Positions 19,455 through 31,145 of a stretch of 64,000 bases of DNA are shown here, in pieces. Origin of the DNA: Diphasiastrum complanatum (Eukaryota > Streptophyta > Lycopodiopsida > Lycopodiales > Lycopodiaceae). The stretch is from contig CM055096.1 in NCBI GenBank assembly GCA_029204225.1, positions 60,988,957 through 61,052,956 on the forward strand, written 5' to 3'. Made by a program: the position numbers and the translations under genes. The notes under the pieces were generated by a model, which was given only the letters and a program-made list of their open reading frames with translations, searched no databases and was not told the origin of the DNA. Each line of letters opens with the position of its first letter. Position 1 is the stretch's first letter.

Positions 19455-22400
19455 ATTGGAGTATGGAACTGTGATGGTTTACACTCATCCTCCATTGCTG
19501 GCGACTTGATCGATTTCATCACTGACAGAGATTTGCTGCTCTTTATGGAGACTCATGAGAGTCAGGAGAGAGGATTACCTATTTTTCCAGGATACAGATG
19601 GGATTCCGTGTACAGACTTGAGACTAGATCAGCTAGCGGTCGTGGATCCGGAGGTGTTGCATGTTTATACAGAGAGTCTCTTCATCCGAGCATTGAGTTC
19701 ATCAGACACGACGAGCATGCACGGTATATATGGATTCATATTACTGGGCAGGATATTGGATTGGACAGGGACCTCTTTGTGGCGGCCTGTTATTTTCCTC
19801 CAGAGTCTTCGTCCTTTGCTGAGGGCACAGGTTTACCCTACCTTGATTTATCGCCTGATATCATCAGATTCGCAGAGCGGGGGCATATTCTCCTCACTGG
19901 AGATTTTAATGCCCGAACCTCTTCACGATAGTCAAAGTTCTATGACATCACCGACCAGCTCCGCGTTCATGCCCTTGACAGCGATGATATGGGAGTTACC
20001 AGGATTTCAGAGGACAGCTTGGGACCTACTACCCCTTACGGTGAGCATTTATTGCAGTTTGGAGAGGCCCATGAGTTAGCCATTTACAATGGCCTAATCT
20101 GTTGGCCAAAATCTAGCAGTTATACTTGTCACCCTCACAGTGGTGGACATAGTGTTGTGGATTATCTCATGGGATCACCATCTTCCATACCTCTCATATC
20201 TGATTTTCATATATCTCCCACCGCTCTCTCTGATCATTCCTTTCTCTCCTTCGCTATCGGCCGCCTCCCACCTCCCCAACCATCCTCACACCCCTTGCTT
20301 ACATGGGCACCCAAGTATACATTCAGTTCTCTCTTTACACCAGTTTACCAGGAGTTCCTACCCTCATTGCTCCATTCCTTCCCTCGCGATAGTACAGTCG
20401 AGACTCAAGCTGCCTTTCTTAGCACTTCTCTTCATACTGCTGCTTCCCTTGCTTTTCCATCTAAACCCCATAAAAGCAGAGGCACCCGCTCCTCATCGAT
20501 ACGACCCCCACACCCCCCGTGGTATGATGTTGAATGTCGCTCTCTTCGTCAGCTTGTCACCCATGCCCGCACAACCGATCCTCATCTCCTCCACTCCGCC
20601 AGGCGCTCTTACCATCGCACACTCCGCCGAAAGAAGCGTATATATGATGACTCCGAAGGAACGCGTCTTGTTGATCTTCTCTTCAGTTCCTCTTCAGGCG
20701 CCTTTTGGTGTGAGTTTATCCCTCGTGCTCCACCACCCTCCTGGATGACCTTCGCATATGCACCGAATACGCTACCAAACTATATACCATACCCACTGAC
20801 GCACCCATCTCTATCTCCCCACGCCCCTCTGAGTTCACCTTCTTCACATCTGACGTGGTACTTACGGCCATCAAGAGAATGAAGTCCCATAAAGCAAGAG
20901 ATATCGAAGACCTTGAATCTGAACTCCTAACCCATGCTTCCGACCTCCTTGCTCCCACACTAGCCACTCTCCTCAATTCCGCCGTTGTCTCTGGTTTCCC
21001 CTCATCCTGGTGCACCAACATCATCCACCCTATTCATAAAAATGGTGATCCCATGATCCCTGGTAATTACCGCACTATCATGATCGGACATGTTCTCACG
21101 AAGCTCTATGGTACCATACTCCTGTCTGCAGTGAGTTCAGAGGCGGAAGCTCGGAGATTACATGCATTGGGGCAGGCAGGTTTCCGATCTCATTATTCTA
21201 CCACTGACCATATTTTTACACTTCGAGCCTTGATCGAGGAAGCTAAGTACAGGAAAGAGAGGGTTTACTGCTATTTTGTAGATTTCAGGAAGGCCTTCGA
21301 TTCTGTACCACGCTCCCTGCTCATTCAGAGACTTCGTGACCTTGGTTTCTCCACAGATATTGTTTTAGCAGTGATGGCTCTTTATGAGAAGGTCTTGGGA
21401 TGTTTCCGACATAGCAGTGGCTTATCTGATCACATTTGGAGCACCGTTGGGGTGAAATAGGGGTGCTCTCTTTCACCGATTCTCTTTGGATTGTATATTG
21501 ATGAGTTAGAGCGAGTCATCTCACAGTGTGGCGGGGGTGGCTGTAGACTTGGCACCATTCTGATTGCTATTCTCCTTTATGCGGATGATGTAGTACTAGT
21601 ATCCCCGACCAGAGAGGGTTTGCAGAGGCAGCTGGATTGTTTACAGGGATTTTGTACCAGATGGGGGTTGGGGGTGAACACTGCGAAGACCAAGGTTATG
21701 GTCTTCAACACTTCTCGAGCCTTCATGCAGCGCCAGGAGCTCATCTTAGATGGACAGGCCTTAGAGGTAGTTTCCTCTTATACCTATTTGAGGATACTCT
21801 TCTCTGGTCCTACCTTCAGCATGCGGCAAGCTGCCACCACCCGACTTGGGAAGGGGCATTCCTCTCTTGTTCAGCTTGAGCGGTTCTATTTCAGGAAGCT
21901 CATCCGAGATGTTCGCAGTAAGTGTAGACTCTTTGATACTATTGTCACCCCCACAGCCTTATATGCAGCAGAGACATGGTGCACCGGCCTCCCTTCATCA
22001 CACTGGGCCAGCATTTCACGATTGCAGACCACCATGTTAGCCCGTATGATTCGGGCGAAGCCCTCGGTTCCACATGAGATCCTTCTTGCAGAGTTTGTAG
22101 TTCCACCCATTCAAATATATGCCGCGTTCCAGCTTATCACATACATTCAGAGAATCCAGGCTCTGCCCGATGAGGATATGAGATATACACAGACAGCACT
22201 GGTCTCCTCACACTTTCTTCATGACCAGGGCTATCGACTATCGTGGTTCTCTCAAGCATCCCATTTCCTCCTTGAGTCATTTGGTATCTCCATTACAGAG
22301 CTCCCCTCAGGTACTCATCAGTATATCAGGCGCATCTTATATCGGGCATATCTCGACCGCACTTGGCGGCGACAGCTTGGGGTGAAACCCGGCTACTACT

Positions 22401-23080
22401 GGACTCATTTTATTGAGCTTGACATAGCAGGGGGCCCGGTCTTACCGCATTATTTGGACTCGAGACTATCACATTGCCTCAGATTTACATTGGGACAGCT
22501 CCGTGTATCATCACATCAGTTGGCTATTGAGACTGGTAGATTCCAGGGTACCTCGAGAGAGGAGCGAATTTGCCAGTTATGCTCTTTAGAGGAGGTGGAG
22601 TCAGAGGAGCACTTTATCTTTAGGTGCCCGGTATATAACGAGATCAGAGGGAGATACCACTGTTTGTTCCAAGACACACCTGTCACTTTACGATCGCTCA
22701 TAGCTTATGAGGATTCCCGATGCGCGGCACTCATGATACGAGAGATGTTTATACTACGACAGGATTTGTATCAGACAGCCCAACCGAGTCAGGTTTCTCA
22801 GCCTCAGATCACTTCTTTCTTCTCCAGGAGGAGAGGACGTTTTGATGACGGTGACGATGATGATGATGACCTACTTGCCCACAGAGACCAGAGACAGCGT
22901 CCCACACATACCCATGTTGCAGCACGAGCTACTCGACCTATCACGAGGAGACCTCTTCATCCTCTCAGACGACGTCAGAGACCACCAGTGGCCCTTCATG
23001 CCACAGGTAGTATTACATCCTTCTATATCATCAGCACCAGCAGGACAGGACTAGATGATAACGTCATATCTCACTCATGA
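19398..23080 (+). pseudogene. LINE E ORF2: endonuclease, reverse transcriptase, zinc motif
   Basis: Endonuclease about 19455-20270: WNCDG, METHESQERG, LLTGDFNARTSS, SGGHSVVDY and LSDHSFLSFAIG. A TAG at 19929 replaces Gln (CAG in C and D). A frameshift lies near 20740. RT from about 20855 has DIEDLESELL, CYFVDFRKAFDSVPRS and GVK-stop-GCSLSPILFGLYIDELE (TAG 21458 replacing CAG). Its catalytic box is YADDVVLVS (about 21580). Thumb and connection follow, then CQLC...EEHFIFRC (about 22570-22630) and an Asp-rich tail. No RNase H domain is recognised. The lineage within LINEs was not resolved by eye. Confidence 0.85.
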
Positions 23081-23176
23081 CTGTTAGCAGTATACATGCT
23101 CCCACATGTTTCTAATAGCATCACATCTATTTCAGTTTATAGCTTTAGCTCTAGATTGCTACTTTGTTACTGTTTT

Positions 23177-23261
23177 GGAGACGTTTCATACGCTCCTATG
23201 GTTACCACATACTTGACATGTACATTTACTAGTCTTATATGCCTTTTGGCATGGAAAAGAC
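23177..23261 (+). promoter_or_regulatory. Conserved LINE 3' UTR hairpins (copy E)
   Basis: Hairpin 1, 23177-23196: GGAG-A-CGT with ACG-CTCC. Hairpin 2, 23232-23261: outer stem GTCTT/AAGAC, inner stem ATGCC/GGCAT with a TTTT loop. ACTTGACATGTAC lies between, and ATTAATAAAG follows. Confidence 0.75.
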
Positions 23262-23286
23262 ATTAATAAAGCTTTCTTTCCTTCTT

Positions 23287-23289
<3 letters not shown>

Positions 23290-23365
<76 letters not shown>
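23290..23365. repeat. (TC)n microsatellite between LINE E and LINE H
   Basis: About 76 bp of TC, preceded by CTTTCTTTCCTTC from the LINE E tail and followed at once by the leader of LINE H. Confidence 0.95.
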
Positions 23366-23367
<2 letters not shown>

Positions 23368-24705
23368 TCCGATCTGCCTTGCTTCTGCTCGCTAGTCCTT
23401 TGCTGGTCCTCCAGCTCTACCATGACACCTAAGAAGAAGGGGGGCGCAACTACGCCTCCCCGCCCCCTTATCAGCTCCTTCTTCCCCTCCATCGCTGGCA
23501 TAGGAGCAGCCCGAGATCCCGTACCACTTTGCAACTTGGCTTCTGGAATTGCAATGGCTTTTTATCATCCTCATCTGCAGGAGATTTTGCTAATTTTATT
23601 GTAAAATGTGACATTTTATTGATGGCTAAAACCCATGAGTCTTTATATCATCCTCTTCCACATATACATGATTTTTCTTGGCACTTTGTTTTTTGCCCAT
23701 TTGTGAGAGGAAAAACTTGTCACGAATCTGGAGGAGTGGCTTGTTTATACAGGCACACCGCAGTTAAGATGGTTAAGCATGATCCTTACGCTCGCTATAT
23801 CTAGCTTCACACTGTTGGGTCACTTTTGGGAGTATTTCAGGACATTTGTATGGTTGTATGCTATTTCACCCCACAGACATTGGCGTTTGCTGATTTTGGT
23901 GGAGACCCCTTCCAGGCACTTTCAGACGACATTGCTATGTTTTCTCATCAGGGTTACATTCTGTTAACAGGAGATTTCAATGCCTGCACAAGCTCCAAAC
24001 AGATGGAATTTCTTGCAGATACTGACTTTCTCCGGCTCCACCCTCTAGAAATGGGACTAGATCGGATTTCACAAGATGCAGATACTCCAGCTACCTCTTT
24101 TGGGGAGCAGTTGATTCCTCTTTCAGAGACGCACTATGTTGCCATCCTAAATGGCCTCACACAGTGGCCCTCATCATCAGCATTTACATGTCATCCTCAT
24201 GGTGGAGGGCATAGTGTAGTTGACTACTTTATAGGATCACCTGCCTTGATCCCTCATATCTCTGATTTCTCCATTACCCCTCAGATTTATCAGAGCTGCA
24301 TACACACTATATATGGTCACAGCCTGATCCTGATAGGGTCAAGATGCATTTCTACGGCACACATCTATTACAGCTGGATGCTATGGGCCTTCCTATTCTT
24401 CCAGCATATCTCAGCCACTGTCATTTGGTCTGAGATACTGTATGGGACAGTTTCGAGTCTCTTCTCACCAGCTTGCTATCGAGACGGGTAGGTACACGGA
24501 CACTCCCAGATCGCAAGCTGGTGGTCAAGCTTTGATACTTCTTCTTACAGATAGAGAGATAGATATGCTAGTTTTTCTTTCTTTCTTTAGTAAATAAGTC
24601 CGTATGCGGACAATGCTCCTTACGCTTGTACTCTCTTTTGTCTTGTGTACCTTTGGGTACCAAAAGACGTTAATAATAATAATTCTAATTCTAATAATTA
24701 ATTCT
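23366..24705 (+). mobile_element. LINE copy H, internally deleted
   Basis: It begins after the TC tract with a leader and a short basic ORF1 start (MTPKKKGGATTPP, 23421), then jumps straight to the endonuclease. After the endonuclease it jumps to the ORF2 C-terminal region (about 24290-24510). The 3' UTR has a hairpin with stems GTCTT/AAGAC and GTACC/GGTAC (24640-24668). The tail is TTAATAATAATAATT and a short CTCTCTCTC. About 4.8 kb is lost relative to LINE E, but both ends are kept. Confidence 0.8.
23520..24290 (+). pseudogene. LINE H ORF2 endonuclease remnant
   Basis: Motifs FWNCNGFLSSSSAGDF, AKTHES, SGGVACLYRH, LLTGDFNACTSSKQMEF and HPHGGGHSVVDYFIGSP are present, with a frame break near 23800. 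The SDH end motif is missing because the sequence jumps to the C-terminal part of ORF2. RT is absent. Confidence 0.8.
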
Positions 24706-25213
24706 CTCTCTCGTATATATAGACTACCAACAAGGTTTATTTATTTGAAAAGTTCATCAGTTCTTCTCCGTTATTCCTTCTACCGTCTACTGTTGTTGCT
24801 CTTTTCCTAAAATCCAGGTAAAAAGTGGTCGAAGAAGCATTATAAGATAGCAGAAAACAAGACACGGTTGTCAAGTCCATACATTGTACGGCGAGTTTAC
24901 TATACATTGTACGGTGAGTTTACTCATGCCCGATGCATGTGGTGTCTAGACATAACCACAACATCAGCACAAATAGAGTTGAAAAAATTTAATTTAAAAA
25001 AAAAGCCAAACAGAGTTCAGTTCTGCTCTCCCGAATCATCGCTTTCTAGTACGCGTATTTTTTAACAGCTTGAACTGGGAATGCCATTCTGAATCAATCA
25101 TAGCTGTACAAGAGGAATACAATAAACAGAAACCACATGAAAAATGTCAATGATGATTACAAATCAGAAAAGGATTGTACAATTTTCTCTGTATGTGACC
25201 TTGTGCAACAGAC
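24706..25213. other. Unassigned, probably intronic
   Basis: No gene is seen. A small direct repeat of 23-bp period (ATACATTGTACGG-GAGTTTACT, from 24879 and 24902) is present. The stretch lies downstream of the last LpxK exon found and should belong to its next intron. Confidence 0.5.
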
Positions 25214-25273
25214 CTTCATATTGAAGCTATGATGATCGCTGAATTCCATGTGATCAATGTACAAAGCACCTAG
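25214..25273 (-). CDS. LPXK: LpxK exon: DHH motif
   Basis: A 60-nt exon in phase 0 encoding LGALYIDHMEFSDHHSFNMK. The acceptor is TTTTCCAG before CTAGGT, and the donor is AAG followed by GTCTGT. The FSDHHSF motif is the conserved C-terminal-lobe motif of LpxK kinases. It continues directly from the previous exon (end VLKK). The donor is weaker than the others. The following exon (with the family's TEKDYDR motif) was not found in the remaining 25 kb to the left. Confidence 0.8.
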
Positions 25274-26176
25274 CTGGAAAACAGCAAGCAGAACAATTGT
25301 CGATTCAGTCATAGTTGTATATGTTAATGATTGCAACAAGTTATCTTATTCTGAAAATTTTCTCTTCTTAATCCTGTATCATGTAGATAACCAACAACCA
25401 TAACGTGAATATAGCTTCTAAGTAAACACAAAACAAGCAAATTTATCGGTCTCATTGTTTAGACAAGAGCTTTCTCATCACAGAAACAATAAGCAGCACA
25501 AACACTGTAAACAGCTTGAAGATTGTTGTGAGGATGTAGACATAGCTTGATCTTCAAAATCTAGAATACTTGGCTTATGCGCATTTGTCATATTAAAATC
25601 TTCAAAGTCATTGATGATGGTTTTAGTAAAACAATAATAGGTAACCAGATATATCAATGAGTATAGCAGCATTTTAATAAAAATTTCAATGATCTTTGAA
25701 TATTTATGTATACTTATTTAAGATAAAAAGTCTATCCTGCAGTCCACGCATAAACCATCTGTTGAAAGTTTGGGATACCTTGACCAGCTCATGAAGTTGA
25801 TGCTTGACCAGTGGTCCAATACAGAGATACAGTAAACAAGGCACTGCATTTTTGTGGAGGACGAGTACAGAGTGGGCAAACCTAATGCCATAGATCATGT
25901 AGACTATGTGGTCATAGTAATGATTCGAGAAATCTAAGAATATTGAATGGGCAGAGAGAGAGAGAGAGGGTAGTTAATGTCATGAGCACCAACAATGGCA
26001 CACAAGACAATGCAAAATAGATATTGGTCTACCACACATGTAGGAATTCACAAAGGGCATATATATTTTTCTAAAACAGGGAAATTGTAAACTTCCTGAA
26101 AGAGCTGTACAGTGTACAGTGCCTCAGTCAAAATTCAAAATTGAATAATCAATGATCAGTCTCAATCAGAACATAC
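25274..26176 (-). other. LpxK intron, 903 bp
   Basis: It is bounded by GTATGT (26176 downward) and CAG (ending at 25274) on the minus strand. It holds no recognised repeat or gene. Confidence 0.75.
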
Positions 26177-26425
26177 CTTTTTGAGGACAAGAAAAAGTGA
26201 CTCTGGGCAAGCAATCCCTGATACAAATAACAGCACTGCACCTTGCACAATAGCCAGAGGAAGCTTCGTCTTCAGCCTCCCCGTTATCAGGTCTGAGATG
26301 CTCATCAAAGCAGGAGAGAACAAGAAGAAAAATCGCGGAACCATTTGAGTATGAAGAAAAATCGTGCCTGGCCGAAGCACTTTGTATAGCTTGGTTCTGA
26401 TATTCCTTAAAGTGTCTTGGGATAC
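26177..26425 (-). CDS. LPXK: LpxK exon: C-terminal lobe
   Basis: A 249-nt exon, 83 codons, phase 0 at both ends. It encodes VSQDTLRNIRTKL, TQMVPRFFF and LPLAIVQGAVLLFVSGIACPESLF. The acceptor is TTTAAGCAG and the donor AAAAG/GTATGT. In the plant kinase family this stretch follows the H-A-D-L motif directly and contains the (V/L)SGI/A-x-P/A-(E/D)-(S/A)-F motif. The peptide joins the preceding exon (45341-45490) without gap, although the two lie 18.9 kb apart. Confidence 0.88.
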
Positions 26426-26869
26426 CTGCTTAAAGAAAACAATCACAGGTGTGATGGCCTCCAATTATCAGTGCGATTCATTCCTACATGCACCAACTTA
26501 CCTGTATCCAAGTAGAATGAAACACCAAAGAGTCCACTACTCCATACATCCAAGCAGGTTGCATTTTGAACCATATACCTAACATATGCACATGCAGTCA
26601 AGATATCTATAAATAAATCAAATACTCTTTCAGGCCAATTATGCATAGAAATGAATTCTTTTGTCAAGTTGACATGGGCCCTCAGAGAGAAACTTGAGAG
26701 TCCTAAGTAGACCTTCAGGCTAATCTCCTTATCTATAAATCTCCATGGAATTCTTCCCTCTTCATGCACTTCCCAAGCCAGAGACCCCATAGAGTTGCAT
26801 TATAATAATTATCCACTTGAGTGTAGTCATTATAAGGCCAATTTTCAATATGAGGCGGGCAGCTAGTAA

Positions 26870-27050
26870 ATGACTAGAGAAGGTGCAGGCTTCCTTGGTC
26901 AACATGAAACAGTTTGGTTTCAAAAGTATAATCAAAATTCTTTATGATTGTCAACTCTTTGACACTGTAATGGTGTATGGAACAGAGACCATTGTTGTAC
27001 TCGATTCACAACACCTGACTGGGCCTGCTATCCAGGCTTAAAGTATGTAG
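26870..27050 (+). mobile_element. Very diverged LINE ORF2 fragment
   Basis: It aligns with LINE E around 21860-22020: CTTCCTTGGTCAACATGAA (LINE E CTCTTGTTCAGCTTGAG), CAACTCTTTGACACTG, GCAACAGAGAC-like and CACCTGACTGGGCC. It is too decayed to translate and probably older than the other copies. Confidence 0.6.
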
Positions 27051-28069
27051 CCTAAATCTATGTCAGTAGTACCGTTGACACCAGTAATTAACAAAACAAT
27101 GCAATAACCAATAAGACAACTCAGCACGTAGTGAGATGGCCTTTGTCCCTCAAGTGAGCCTTCAAATAGATGCAATTGCTAAGATTGGCTGAGATGCACT
27201 TGATATTACATAAAGTGAGACCACTAAAAGGATGGTCAACCAAAATTATGGAGGATATTTTTTCCAATATAGTGATATAAGTGAAAATTGCTCAAGTAAG
27301 AAGACATTGAGACAGCTTCTCCAGTGTTTCACAAATGGTCTGAAAAACCCATGCTTTTTTTTAAGCAGCACTTCACAAAAGCCTTCAGAGTTAGAAAGAA
27401 AGGGGATAGACCGAGACATATCATCATCCAATTTTGAGAACCTCTCAAACAGGCTAAGGCAAAAGAAGTCATGAAAGAAGTGAAAGATGCATTCCTTAGA
27501 AACGATAGATTAGTCTAAACTGACATGAGAAGAACATAAAGTTTGATGAGACTCAAGATTTGCACCAAGAGCATATTAACACTTGACCAAATTTTGAAGG
27601 AAATTATATCCTTATTATAAAAACCAGGGAGAGTGAGCCATTCGAAAGTCCAAAGATTGTAAATCAATCAAATGGCTCAGCTCGGAAACTTGAAAGCAAA
27701 AGACTCCATGGTAGGTAAAGGCACAGGTATTTTCATCACGCTTCATGATTGAACTCTCATTTTCAAATGTTTTCTTAATATAACATGCTGCTAACAAATC
27801 ATCTAGCTAGAAGTTGGTCAATGATTTGTGAAAGTGTAGATGGTTGCATGTCACTTTGCAATCCTTAAATCACTAACACATGATAACAATGTAGCACCTG
27901 TAATAACAATGCAGCACCTTAATTGAACCCTTCCGTACAACTCAAAAGACAGGTACCAAATTTTGCCGTAGACATTACAAAGCTACATGTTTCTGTGCAC
28001 TTTACAATTACGATGTATCTAGGTTATTGGAAGATTAATGTACCTTTTGGTTCTTCAAAGGCATAAAGT

Positions 28070-28070
<1 letters not shown>
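27051..28070. other. Unassigned intronic sequence
   Basis: No gene is seen. The last 40 bases (GTACCTTTTGG...GGCATAAAGTG) before the TC tract at 28071 vaguely resemble a decayed LINE 3' end. Confidence 0.4.

Positions 28071-28121
<51 letters not shown>
28071..28121. repeat. (TC)n microsatellite at the 5' end of LINE D
   Basis: 51 bp of CT repeat directly before a 5'-truncated LINE. Confidence 0.95.
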
Positions 28122-28124
<3 letters not shown>

Positions 28125-28205
28125 GAGAGAGGCAAAAGCTTTGGGGAAGAGGGTAATTTATTGGGATGGCAAGGCTCGTTTCATTGATCTCCGAATTCTG
28201 ACAAA

Positions 28206-30949
28206 TAGGGATTAAGGCCCCTCGGACTAAGCGGTTTGGGGGGTCCTCCTCGAGCATTGCGGTTGAGGCCTTCGGCTACTGCCGGCGATTTTAGAGACTT
28301 TTGTGCGGAGGGTGATCTCTTCCTATTCACAGAGACACATGAGAGTCCGGAAAGAGGTCTACCGGTTGTTACAGGTTTTTGCTAGTACTCTGCACATCGG
28401 TGGTCGACAAGAGCATTGACAGATCGGGGTTCTGGTGCGGTGGCCTGCTTAGTCCGCAACTTCATTCAGCCTTGGGTCGAATTGGTGCATACAGATGAGC
28501 GAGCTCGCTATATTTGGATGAGGTCCGGACTTTGATGGGACTGACCCGTGACCTCTTTCTGGCCATTTGTTATTTTCCACCAAACAAATCAGTTTTCACA
28601 GCAGATGAGGAGTCACCTTACATGGCTATCTCTTCAGAAATTATCAGATATGAGGAGCGGGGTTATGTTCTTTTAGCTGGCGACTTTAATGCCAGGACTG
28701 GATCCAAGCAGACAGAGTTCCATAGAGCAGAGGATGATCCACAGCGGATACATGCTTTAGACTGGGATGATCTTGGCCTCCGGCGACGATCAGCAGATGC
28801 AGAGGGTCCAGTTATTGCATACGGAGAGCAGATGCTTCAGTTGGGCGAGGCTCATGGATTGGCCATTTATAATGGCTTATTGCAGTGGCTTGATTCAGGT
28901 GACTTTACTTGTTTTCCACACAGTGGAGGGAGTACTGTTGTTGACTATTTCATGGGATTGTCGTCTCTCCTCCCCTACATTTCATCTTTCCTGGTTCACC
29001 GTACCTCTTTGTCTGACCACTCATACCTCTCTCTCTCTATTGGCCTAAGTCACACCCCATGTACTAGTACCCTAACTCCTGGCAACAAAACAGTGTACCG
29101 CTATAATCCTCAAAACACCCCCAGGTATAGGGAAGCATTATCTGACCTCCTGACTCATTTCCCTTACGACGATACTTTGACGAACCAGTCTCTTTTCTTG
29201 TCCGGACCTTGCATACCACTGCATCCCTTGGTTTTCCATCTCCACAGCCCAAGCACTTACGACATAATCGACCACACAACCCCTAGTATGACCACGAGTG
29301 TAACCAGCTTCATCTGGACTTGATTTATGCACGCTGCCACCTTTCCCATATGGTAAAGGACTTATCCCCTGTATACCGTAGAACCACCCGAAAAAAGAAA
29401 ATTACTTACGAAATCGGCCAGGGGAAGAAGATGATGGACCTTCTCTTTAGCTCCTCGTCGCGATCATTTTGGCAAAAATTCCTCTCACGGGCACCTCCAA
29501 CCCAAATCACAGATCTTAGCACATGGGTAACCTATGCCACATCGTTGTACACTGTTCCTGACACCCCTCCACTTCCTACCCATCCCTACACACGTACTTC
29601 TGATATATTCTCTCTAGCCATAGTAGAAGAGGCCATTGACCGATTAAATCTACATAAGGCCAAAGATATTGATGATCTAGAAGCTGAACTTTTGAAGCAA
29701 GTTGCTGACATTCTCTCACCCTTCCTCTCTCTCCTCTTTAACCTCTCTATCACATCTAGTTTCCCCTCCCCCTGGTCCACAAACCTTATCCATCCTATCC
29801 ATAAAGGCGGTGATCCCATGAAAGCCGACAACTATCGTACCATCATGATCAGTCACCTCTTTGCCAAGGTTTATGGTTCTATTCTTCAGTCAGAGATCAG
29901 TACAGAGATGGATACCCAAGCACTGCATGCCATAGGTCAGGCAGGTTTCAGACCAGGATATACCACATCAGATCATATTTTCACCTTGAGATCCATCACT
30001 GAGGAAGCTAAGGCTAGGAGAGAGCGTGTATACTGCTGCTTTGTGGATTTCCGCAAAGCCTTTGACTCTGTGCCTCGACATCTACTGATACAGAGACTTC
30101 GGGACTGTGGCCTCCAAGAGGTTATCATACAGGCAGTTGTGGCATTGTACAGACGAGTTATTGGTCGTATCCGAGCATCAAGAGTTGTATCACCAGAGAT
30201 AGAGAGTACCATTGGGATTAAGCAGGGATGTCCTCTCTCTCCTACACTCTTTGGTTTATATATAGACGAGCTTGAGCAGGTTATACAGACAAAGGGAGGT
30301 GAGGGATGCACATTGGGTGACCTCGTTATCGCTATCCTATTATATGCTGATGATGTGGTTTTGCTTTCGAGGACGAGGGAAGGTTTGCAGCAACATCTCT
30401 TGACGCGCTTCACTCTTTTTGTACTCAGTGGGGATTATCAGTGAATGTGGCCAAAACCAAAGTTATGGTATTTAACACCTCCAGATCCTTCATGATGCGA
30501 CAGGTACTTTTATGGGAGGAGCATCCACTTGAGGTAGTTGACTTCTACACATACCTAGGGGTGGTATTTTCTGGTCCCACTTTCAGCATGCGACAGGCGG
30601 CATTTTCTTGGCTACGGAAGGGTTATGCATCGTTGGTAGAGTTGGAGAGATTATGTTTCAGCTCACATGTTAGAGATGCGACTAGTAAGTGCCGACTGTT
30701 TGAGTGTCTATCCTGTCGGAGACAGAGGCAGGAGAGTAGTGACTCTGATGGAGAGGCTGAGATTCCAGATGCCACGAGACAGTGTCGTCGACAAGAGAGA
30801 CAGCCAGCCCGCAGGCCACAGCCTACAACTTCACGACAGCGTAGACACCACCGATCATCCACTCGACGACATAGAGATGCAGCTCGCACAGAGACAGTGC
30901 CACAACATACTTTACATCATTTTTTCTCAGAAGCAGAGAGACATCTATG
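28206..30949 (+). pseudogene. LINE D ORF2: endonuclease and RT, C-terminal deletion
   Basis: The conserved ORF1 stop TAG is at 28206-28208. Endonuclease: TETHESPERG, LLAGDFNARTGSKQTEF, SGGSTVVDYFMG and LSDHSYLSLSIG (28514-29060, one frame). RT follows after frame breaks near 29310: DIDDLEAELL, CCFVDFRKAFDSVPRH, GIKQGCPLSPTLFGLYIDELE and YADDVVLLS (about 30350). After TSKCRLFE (about 30705) the sequence jumps to the basic C-terminal tail, so the thumb end and the CxxC...H...C motif are lost (about 1.1 kb relative to LINE E). Confidence 0.85.
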
Positions 30950-31014
30950 ATGCTTGACTCTCCTTGTGCATAGCACTATTTCCTGTTTTATTGTAATCTT
31001 GTTTCTTTTAGGTG

Positions 31015-31094
31015 GTGGAGCTTTCACGCTCCCACTGGGCATACTTGACATGTACCTTTTTTCAGTCCTATGTACCTTAGGATATTCCATGGAC
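31015..31094 (+). promoter_or_regulatory. Conserved LINE 3' UTR hairpins (copy D)
   Basis: Hairpin 1, 31015-31035: GTGGAGC with GCTCCCAC (one bulge). Hairpin 2, 31065-31094: outer stem GTCC/GGAC instead of GTCTT/AAGAC, a compensatory change at the fourth pair. The inner stem is weak. ACTTGACATGTAC is conserved at about 31043. Confidence 0.65.
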
Positions 31095-31106
31095 ATTAAT
31101 AAAGAT

Positions 31107-31145
31107 CTTTCTTTCTTTCTTTCTCTTTCTGTCTCTCTCTCTCTC
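31107..31145. repeat. Pyrimidine tail (TTTC)n(TC)n of LINE D joined to LINE F
   Basis: CTTTCTTTCTTTCTCTTTCTG then TCTCTCTCTCTC. The 5'-truncated LINE F begins directly afterwards. Confidence 0.9.

Larger units (their letters stand above)
17151..23289 (+). mobile_element. LINE copy E, near full length
   Basis: The only copy here with 5' leader, ORF1, ORF2 and 3' UTR in order (about 6.1 kb). It starts immediately after a TC tract and ends ATTAATAAAGCTTTC followed by a TC tract. It is disabled by two frameshifts and a stop in ORF1, one frameshift in ORF2, and the ORF2 stops at 19929 and 21458. It is the reference for judging truncation and deletion in the other copies. Confidence 0.85.
28122..31106 (+). 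mobile_element. LINE copy D, 5'-truncated and internally deleted
   Basis: It starts inside the end of ORF1 (GAGGCAAAAGCTTTGGGGAAG, as in LINE C at about 16240) immediately after a TC tract. ORF2 follows to the 3' UTR and tail ATTAATAAAGATCTTTC. It belongs to the subfamily of copy C. Confidence 0.85.
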
